A stretch of 33,491 nt of DNA from Candidatus Equadaptatus faecalis (GTDB taxonomy: Bacteria; Synergistota; Synergistia; Synergistales; Synergistaceae): assembly GCA_018065065.1 (NCBI GenBank), contig JAGHTZ010000061.1, positions 1 to 33,491 on the forward strand, in the 5' to 3' direction. Positions 28,077 to 33,491 of this stretch are shown one piece after another (position 1 is the first letter of the stretch; every line of letters starts with the position of its first letter). A program made the translations under genes and the position numbers. The notes under the pieces were generated by a model, which searched no databases, was not told the origin of the DNA, and worked only from the letters and a program-made list of their open reading frames with translations.

Positions 28077-30366
28077 ATTCTGTTTTTTGAAAAACAAGCT
28101 TTTCTCCGTTGGAAGATACCGACAGTTTATCACCCTTGACAAGCTCTTTTGCAAGAAGCATTTCTGCCAGTTTGTCCTCAAGCATGGTCTGTACAGCCCT
28201 GCGCAGCGGACGCGCTCCGTATTTCGGGTCGTAAGCTTTTTCAAGCATAAATTCCTTTGCCGTTTCGTCAACGGAGATTTCTATTCCGCCGGAACGCGCC
28301 GCTTCGGCAACGCGTTTCAGCAGAACGTCCATGATACCGAACAGGCTGTCTTTCTCAAGAGCTTTGAACACAACTGTTTCGTCAATTCTGTTTAAGAATT
28401 CAGGACGGAAAAATTCAGCAGCTTTCGCAAGCATTGCGGATTTCAGCTTTTCGTGGTCATTCTTTTCCGGAATTTTTGCGGAAACTCCGAAACCAAGCGC
28501 GGCGGGCTTTACTTCCTCAGGCACGCCGAGATTGCTCGTCAGAATAATTATCGCGTTTCTGAAATCGGCAAGGTGTCCCTGCCCGTCGGTAAGCCTTCCG
28601 TCGTCAAGCAGCTGGAGAAGCATATTATAAACGTCGGGGTGCGCTTTCTCCACCTCGTCGAACAGCACAACGGAGTACGGCCTCCTGCGTATTGCTTCCG
28701 TCAGTTTTCCGCCTTCTTCGTAGCCTGCATAGCCCGGCGGAGGACCTATAAGCTTTGCAGCCTCGTGCCGTTCCATATATTCGCTCATGTCAAGCCGTAT
28801 CATTGCTTCGTCGCTGCCGAAAAGGAAATTGGCAAGCGAACGCGCTATCTGTGTTTTGCCGACGCCCGTTGGTCCGAGGAAAAGGAAACTGCCGAGCGGA
28901 CGTTTTGAGTCCCTCAGCCCCGTTCTCGCGCGGCGAACGGCACTTGAAACCGCGTGCAGCGCTTCTTCCTGCCCTATAACGGTTTTTGAAAGCTCTTCCT
29001 CCATGCGGAGCAGTCTGCCGCTCTCTTCCTCAGTGAGCTGCGAAACAGGCACCTTGGACCATGCGGAAACGGCTTCGGCTATATCCGCGAAAGAAACAAG
29101 TGCCTCCGTCTTTCTTTCGTCCGCAAGCTGTCTGATTTTTACGCTTGCAGATGCCTCGTCCACCAAATCAATAGCCTTGTCCGGAAGAAATCTGTCCGTA
29201 ATGTAGCGTTTTGAAAGAGAAACAGCGGCTTTCAGAGCCTCGTCGCTGATTTTTACACGGTGATGTTTTTCATAGCTTTCGCGGACGCCTTTAAGAATTT
29301 CAAACGTGTCATCTTCGGAAGGCTCGTCAACGTGAACAGGCTGGAAACGGCGCTCAAGTGCGCTGTCCTTTTCAATATACTTTCTGTACTCGGAAATAGT
29401 AGTCGCGCCGATGAGCTGTATATCCCCGCGGGCAAGCGCCGGCTTCAGAATATTAGCCGCGTCCACAGCCCCCTCGGTGCCTCCGGCGCCGACTATCGTG
29501 TGGATTTCGTCAATGAAAAGAATAATATTTCCGGCTTCGGACACTTCCTTCATCAGCTTCGTGATTTTCTCCTCAAACTCGCCGCGGTATTTGGTTCCGG
29601 CAACAAGAGAGGCAACGTTAAGCTGCATGAGCCTTTTGCCCTGCATAATTTCTGGCACCCTGTTCTGCGACATAAGAGCGGCAAGTCCCTCAACAACGGC
29701 GGTTTTGCCTACGCCGGGCTCTCCGACAAGGACAGGATTGTTCTTGGTTTTTCGTGACAAAATCTGAATTACCCGCTGAATTTCCCTGCTTCGCCCTATT
29801 ACGGGGTCCAGCTTTCCGGCAGACGCCTCAGCCGTTAAATCCGCTGCGGTTTCGTCAAGCGTCGGAGTTTCGGCTTTTGCCGTACTGAAAGGCACGGTTT
29901 CCTGCGTTCCTCTGTCTCCGTCAGACGGTTCGGCAGAAGACGAGGCTGCCAAAACCGCTTTCATTTTAACAGCGGTAACGCCGTGAGCCGCAAGTATTCC
30001 GGGACGTCCCTCTGCCTCCTCGTCCAAAAGTCCGAGCAGAATATGTTCAGTCCCGATATAGCCGCTGTTAAGCTCCCTTGCTTCCTTCATTGCAAACTCA
30101 AAAACAGCCTTCGTTTCCTGAGAGGCAGGCAAATCGGCAGACGTCTCCGTCTTTTCACCGCTGCCGAGAAGCTCCGCAACGCTTCTGCGTACTGCTTCCG
30201 GATTGGCTTCGCAGCTGCCGAGAAGCTCTGCGAATCTCGCTCCGTCCTCTTCAAAAAGCGCGGCAAGCAGATGTTCGGTATTTAAGAAAGAACTGCCGTG
30301 CTGCCGCGCGATATAGTTTGCCGTGCTGAATATTTTTTTGCTTTTTTCGGTAAAATCAAGCGCCAT
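28075..30366 (-). CDS. clpC: ClpC-type AAA+ protease ATPase lacking the middle domain
   Basis: This Hsp100 unfoldase of about 763 residues partners ClpP. It has a duplicated Clp N-domain (about 5-145) and a first AAA+ module with GEPGVGKT and pore loop KYRGEFE. The second AAA+ module has GPTGVGKT, pore loop GYAGYEEGG and a ClpP-docking LGF. Between the first module (EASASVKIRQL) and the second (DIAEAVSAWSKVPVS) only about a dozen residues remain. ClpC proteins normally carry a coiled-coil middle domain of some 45-60 residues there, which binds adaptors such as MecA and McsB. I prefer the ATG at 30366 (MALDFTE). A GTG at 30375 is closer to the GGAAGG site and is possible. It lies immediately downstream of ctsR. 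Confidence 0.93.
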   Translation of the reverse strand: MALDFTEKSKKIFSTANYIARQHGSSFLNTEHLLAALFEEDGARFAELLGSCEANPEAVRRSVAELLGSGEKTETSADLPASQETKAVFEFAMKEARELNSGYIGTEHILLGLLDEEAEGRPGILAAHGVTAVKMKAVLAASSSAEPSDGDRGTQETVPFSTAKAETPTLDETAADLTAEASAGKLDPVIGRSREIQRVIQILSRKTKNNPVLVGEPGVGKTAVVEGLAALMSQNRVPEIMQGKRLMQLNVASLVAGTKYRGEFEEKITKLMKEVSEAGNIILFIDEIHTIVGAGGTEGAVDAANILKPALARGDIQLIGATTISEYRKYIEKDSALERRFQPVHVDEPSEDDTFEILKGVRESYEKHHRVKISDEALKAAVSLSKRYITDRFLPDKAIDLVDEASASVKIRQLADERKTEALVSFADIAEAVSAWSKVPVSQLTEEESGRLLRMEEELSKTVIGQEEALHAVSSAVRRARTGLRDSKRPLGSFLFLGPTGVGKTQIARSLANFLFGSDEAMIRLDMSEYMERHEAAKLIGPPPGYAGYEEGGKLTEAIRRRPYSVVLFDEVEKAHPDVYNMLLQLLDDGRLTDGQGHLADFRNAIIILTSNLGVPEEVKPAALGFGVSAKIPEKNDHEKLKSAMLAKAAEFFRPEFLNRIDETVVFKALEKDSLFGIMDVLLKRVAEAARSGGIEISVDETAKEFMLEKAYDPKYGARPLRRAVQTMLEDKLAEMLLAKELVKGDKLSVSSNGEKLVFQKTE

Positions 30367-30387
30367 AAAAATCACACAGCCTTCCGT

Positions 30388-30879
30388 CTATTGCAATGTA
30401 AGCCCTGTCAGCAATTTTTTGAGCAGCTCGGCGCGCATGACATCTCTCTTGTACGGCGAAACATCAAAAAGCGTCCTGCTGTTCTCGTCCTGATTTCTCA
30501 GCGCAACCTCAATAAGCAGGCGCTCGCGTGCGGAAATCAGCTCACGGTTCTGCAAATTGACAAGCAGCCTGCGGGCTTCCTGATCTGTAACCGATATTCC
30601 GACAAGATTGGCAAGATGCGAAATTTTTTCCTCAACATCGTTGAAGGTAAGATGCATAATCTTTATATAACCGTGTCCGCCCCGCTGGCTCTCGACAAGA
30701 AAACCGTTCTCAGGCGCAAAACGGCTGCGGAGAACGTAATTTATCTGGCTCGGCACGCAGCCGAACTTCGCCGCGACGTCCTTCCGCCTCAGCAGAATAC
30801 TGCCCTCGGCAGCGTCCTGCAAAAGCTGTCCGAAATATTCTTCTATCGCCTTGGTAATGCTGTCGCTTTCAAACGCCAC
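30388..30879 (-). CDS. ctsR: CtsR, repressor of class III heat-shock genes
   Basis: This protein of about 163 residues is a DNA-binding repressor that controls clp genes and is inactivated by heat. The winged-helix part contains FGCVPSQINYVL, and the wing is ESQRGGHGYIKI, equivalent to the usual RGGGGYIRI. I prefer the GTG at 30879 because GGAG (30888-30891) sits 8 bases upstream. An in-frame ATG at 30885 is only 2 bases from it. A tandem CtsR-like operator lies about 45 bases upstream. clpC follows directly, with no mcsA or mcsB between them, unlike Firmicutes operons. Confidence 0.9.
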   Translation of the reverse strand: MAFESDSITKAIEEYFGQLLQDAAEGSILLRRKDVAAKFGCVPSQINYVLRSRFAPENGFLVESQRGGHGYIKIMHLTFNDVEEKISHLANLVGISVTDQEARRLLVNLQNRELISARERLLIEVALRNQDENSRTLFDVSPYKRDVMRAELLKKLLTGLTLQ

Positions 30880-30923
30880 TGCCATCACTCCGTTTCATAA
30901 ACTTGTATAAGTTTATCATATTT

Positions 30924-30940
30924 GGTCAATATAAATCAAC
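30924..30940. promoter_or_regulatory. Candidate CtsR operator
   Basis: On the plus strand GGTCAAT-ATA-AATCAAC matches the tandem heptad CtsR box (GGTCAAA-NAN-GGTCAAA) in most positions. On the minus strand its complement supplies a TTGACC -35-like hexamer, so bound CtsR would cover the promoter region of ctsR-clpC. This suggests autoregulation. I found no comparable box before tig/clpP or lon. Confidence 0.6.
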
Positions 30941-30957
30941 AGGCACTTCCGAGAACA

Positions 30958-30996
30958 AAAAAACGGCTCGGGAGAAACATTTTCCCAAACCGTTTT
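30958..30996 (-). terminator. Terminator of the trimeric autotransporter gene
   Basis: AACGGCTCGGGA pairs with TCCCAAACCGTT with minor mismatches. Read on the minus strand it is followed by seven T residues. It lies about 30 bases past the adhesin stop codon and just before the ctsR control region. Confidence 0.8.
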
Positions 30997-31028
30997 ATCG
31001 TTGTTTTTTTCAAGTCTGCGGTCAAATC

Positions 31029-33491
31029 TTATTTGAAAATAAATCCGTTAATTCCGGCGGCTTTAAGCTGAGCAAGTACCGCCTGCGGATTGTCGCCGCC
31101 GTCAACAAAAGTTCTGTAATAAGTTCTGTCCTTCACAACGCCCTCTCCGACAAAAGCGTTGTAGCCTTTGGCATTGAGATTGTCCGCAAGCCGCTGCGAA
31201 TCGCTTCTTCTTGCGGAAGAAAGCACCTGAATATTCTTGCCGGATACAGGCTTCTGCACAGCGACTGTTTTCGTTTCAGGTTTCGGCTGTACCGTTTTCG
31301 CAGGCTGTTTCTGTTCGGACACGGGAGCAGGCTTTGCCCTGTTGTTCTCAAGTTTTTCAACTCTTTCAAGCAGTTTGCGTATAACCTTGTCCTGTGCAAC
31401 GAGTTTTTCGTTCTGCTCTTTGTTTTCCGCTATAATGTCGGCATTTTCCGCAGAGAGGCTGACGATCTGTGTTTTCAGCACTTTGTTTTCTTCGTTGACG
31501 AACTTTACCTGTTTCTGCAGTTCAGCTCTCGTCTTTGCCGTTTCGCCCTTGCCGAATTTAATGCTGAAACCTGCGTTGTAGGCGTTCTGACTGTCGTTTC
31601 CGTTGCTTATTGACGTTGACGCGCTGAACATCATATTCGGGTTAGGTTTGTAGGCAATTCCTATCGCTTCTGCGTTCGCGCCTCTGTAGCCGCCGTACGC
31701 CACCGCTCCGACGACCTTGTCATCGCCTTCGCCCGACGGTTCAACGTAGTGCAGTCCGGCGAGTGCCGCGGATATTGCGCCGACTTCTTTCACTTCGTTT
31801 GAAACGGAGCCGAGCTGATTCTGTACGTTCGCAAACGCTCTGTCAACCTGTCCGACTGTTACTGCGTCTGTCGCGTATTTTCCGTCCGCCATGCCGCTTA
31901 TCGTACGTCCGCCTACAGCTACGGTATTGCTTTCCGTTACCTCCAGCGTTTTTCCGTCCACAGAACCGAACGCAATCGTGTTTTTAACGCCTTCCCCGAT
32001 TTTTACGCTGCTGCCGAGAACAAAGTTGTTATCGCCCTCTATCGTGTTGTTGTTTCCTATCGCGTAGCTTCCGTTTCCGGATATTACGTTCGGGTCGCCG
32101 AACGCGCCGGAGTTATTGCCTGTGACAACGTGTCCCGTGCCTATCGCTATTGAGTTTGCGCCCGACGCTTTTGCGCCGTAGCCTATTGCTACCGATTTTT
32201 CTCCGGCTGCTTTAGCGTTTTTGCCAAGCGCAGAGGCACCGGCTCCCGTTGCTGTCGCGTTCACGTCTTCAACATCAAACGCCGAAGCCGCGGACGGCTG
32301 TTCCTGACTGTTTATCGCAAGGTCAAGCGCTTCAAGGTTTTCTGCCACTGTCTTTGCTCTTTTCACGTAGAAACCGTCTTTGGCAGTGGTCTGCGCTTTT
32401 ATTGTGTCAAACCGGTCGTCAACGTATGCCCTGTCTGCTTTTCCGGCGGAGGCTGTTTCAAGCGCGGCTATGTCGCTTTTTGCCTGCGTCATGTCTGTCG
32501 TCAGATTATTTATTTTTTCTGTGTGCTCCTGCGCCGTGTTTTCAAGCACCGTTATTTTTCTTTCCGAGGCAGCTGTTTTTTCCGCCAGTTCCGCAACCTG
32601 AGTTGCGTCTGCTTTTTTACCGAGAGCATTGTCAATTTCCTGTTTTGTGTAGGCATCCGTTATTCCGTAGCCTGCAAGTGTTGCCGCTTTCTGCGCAAAT
32701 TTCGCGTCTGCCGCCTCCGTTGTATAGGCATCGGTTATTCCGTAGCCTGCAAGCGTTGTCGCTTTCTGCGCGAATTTGTCGTTTGCTTCGGCTTTCGTGT
32801 AGGCGTTTGTAATGCCGTAGCCTGCAAGTGTTGTCGCTTTCTGCGCAAATTTTGCGTCTGCCGCCGCCGTCGTATATGCGTCCGTTATTCCGTAGCCCGC
32901 AAGTGTTGTCGCTTTCTGCGCAAATTTCGCGTCCGCCGCCGCCGTTGTATATGCGTCGGTTATTCCGTAGCCTGCAAGTGTTGCCGCTTTCTGCGCGAAT
33001 TTCGCGTCTGCCGCCGCCGTCGTATAGGCATCCGTTATTCCGTAGCCTGCAAGTGTTGTTGCTTTCTGCGCAAATTTGTCGTTTGCTTCGGCTTTCGTGT
33101 AGGCATTTGTTATTCCGTAGCCTGCAAGCGTTGTCGCTTTGTCTGCTTTTGTCGTCTGCAGGGAAGTTATACTGTTGCTGTTTGCAAGTATGGCATTTTC
33201 GTTGAGTTTTACCTGAGCGTCAAGGCTGCTTATCGCGGATATTGTCGAAACGCCCGACACATAGTAGCTGCCTGATGTTGTAATTGTGTCGCCTGCAATT
33301 CTCGCCAGCTGTTCAGAATACAGCTGGCCCGCGTTTGCCGCGTCCTTTGAGCCTGCCGCGATTTCTCCGTCCGCCACGTTCGTTATTTTAAGTTCGTTGG
33401 CGTTGATACCTGCCGACGTTATGTAATACTTCTTCCCCACCATAAGCGAGTCCTGCGACAAGCCTGAATATATTTCCGAGCTTATAACGTC
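31029..33491 (-). CDS. Trimeric autotransporter adhesin (YadA-type) with C-terminal coiled coil and SPOR domain, 5' incomplete
   Basis: The frame is open to the window edge (820 residues visible), so the N-terminus and any signal peptide are missing. Visible from the N-side: a stalk/neck motif (ITNVADGEIAAGSKDAANAGQL), seven 25-residue repeats, a coiled coil, YadA-head repeats (SVAIGYGAKASGANSIAIG, 31420-32260 region downward), a neck (ATDAVTVGQV) and a four-strand YadA anchor ending near FSIKFGKG at about 31550. In known adhesins the protein stops there. This one continues with a ~65-residue coiled coil, a Pro/Lys/Gln-rich linker and a SPOR domain (NIQVLSSARRSDSQRLADNL to the C-terminus). 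The extra part should be periplasmic, and SPOR domains bind denuded peptidoglycan. The other family functions (adhesion, autoaggregation) are inferred. Confidence 0.88.
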   Translation of the reverse strand, partial: DVISSEIYSGLSQDSLMVGKKYYITSAGINANELKITNVADGEIAAGSKDAANAGQLYSEQLARIAGDTITTSGSYYVSGVSTISAISSLDAQVKLNENAILANSNSITSLQTTKADKATTLAGYGITNAYTKAEANDKFAQKATTLAGYGITDAYTTAAADAKFAQKAATLAGYGITDAYTTAAADAKFAQKATTLAGYGITDAYTTAAADAKFAQKATTLAGYGITNAYTKAEANDKFAQKATTLAGYGITDAYTTEAADAKFAQKAATLAGYGITDAYTKQEIDNALGKKADATQVAELAEKTAASERKITVLENTAQEHTEKINNLTTDMTQAKSDIAALETASAGKADRAYVDDRFDTIKAQTTAKDGFYVKRAKTVAENLEALDLAINSQEQPSAASAFDVEDVNATATGAGASALGKNAKAAGEKSVAIGYGAKASGANSIAIGTGHVVTGNNSGAFGDPNVISGNGSYAIGNNNTIEGDNNFVLGSSVKIGEGVKNTIAFGSVDGKTLEVTESNTVAVGGRTISGMADGKYATDAVTVGQVDRAFANVQNQLGSVSNEVKEVGAISAALAGLHYVEPSGEGDDKVVGAVAYGGYRGANAEAIGIAYKPNPNMMFSASTSISNGNDSQNAYNAGFSIKFGKGETAKTRAELQKQVKFVNEENKVLKTQIVSLSAENADIIAENKEQNEKLVAQDKVIRKLLERVEKLENNRAKPAPVSEQKQPAKTVQPKPETKTVAVQKPVSGKNIQVLSSARRSDSQRLADNLNAKGYNAFVGEGVVKDRTYYRTFVDGGDNPQAVLAQLKAAGINGFIFK
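32616..33140 (-). repeat. Seven 75-bp in-frame tandem repeats in the adhesin stalk
   Basis: The period is exactly 75 bases. The unit codes for KATTLAGYGIT-(D/N)-AYT followed by about ten variable residues ending KFAQ. The seventh unit diverges at its end (KQEIDNALGK). The TLAGYGITDAYTK-type unit is common in phage tail-fibre proteins. Copies alternate between AAADAKFAQ and AEANDKFAQ endings, which suggests duplication of blocks by recombination. Confidence 0.95.

Noticed and set aside
32616-33140. Regular 75-bp repeats as a CRISPR array
   Set aside because: The repeats are contiguous, in frame and protein-coding inside the adhesin gene. There are no variable spacers and no cas genes.

Overview
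This window most likely comes from an anaerobic diderm bacterium with a Firmicutes-like gene set, and Synergistota is my best guess. The evidence is a CtsR–ClpC operon, RNase J, CsaB, and DUF4321- and DUF5693-type proteins next to a YadA-type outer-membrane anchor. A Negativicutes origin is the main alternative. The assignment rests on gene content and order only. Almost every protein gene lies on the minus strand.

Layout, left to right. Positions 1-700 hold no gene. They contain a densely structured GC-rich segment whose 3' part resembles a cobalamin riboswitch, a terminator, a compound inverted-repeat element and seven 16-bp tandem repeats. Positions 703-10981 (minus) form a protein quality-control and housekeeping run: tig-clpP-clpX-lon-ysxC-valS-folC. 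A tRNA-Gly(CCC) gene and a lone plus-strand gene for a divergent PurE-like protein follow. Positions 11867-14945 (minus) are a lysine-riboswitch operon. It has a good promoter, an L-box aptamer, an intrinsic terminator, a D-aminoacylase-type amidohydrolase and an NhaC-family transporter. Positions 15071-15714 are a five-gene tRNA operon (Val, Asp, Phe, Gly, Gly) with its own promoter and terminator.

Positions 15724-27734 (minus) are a tightly packed envelope series: rnj (RNase J), a Na/Pi cotransporter, uppP, a DUF4321 protein, maf, a DUF5693 protein, csaB, ftsE, ftsX, an EnvC-like LytM peptidase and ctpA. Together they cover undecaprenyl-phosphate recycling, wall-polymer pyruvylation and FtsEX-controlled murein hydrolysis. 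Two plus-strand tRNAs (Gln-CTG, Glu-CTC) sit behind a strong promoter. Next comes ctsR-clpC (minus), with a CtsR-type operator in front of it. The right edge is an incomplete gene for a trimeric autotransporter adhesin. It has tail-fibre-like repeats in the stalk and, beyond the membrane anchor, a coiled coil and a SPOR domain.

The most notable observations are the adhesin with a periplasmic SPOR extension, the lysine riboswitch in front of a transporter/N-acyl-D-amino-acid deacylase pair, the ClpC that lacks its middle domain in an operon that lacks mcsA/mcsB, and the degenerate PurE paralogue.
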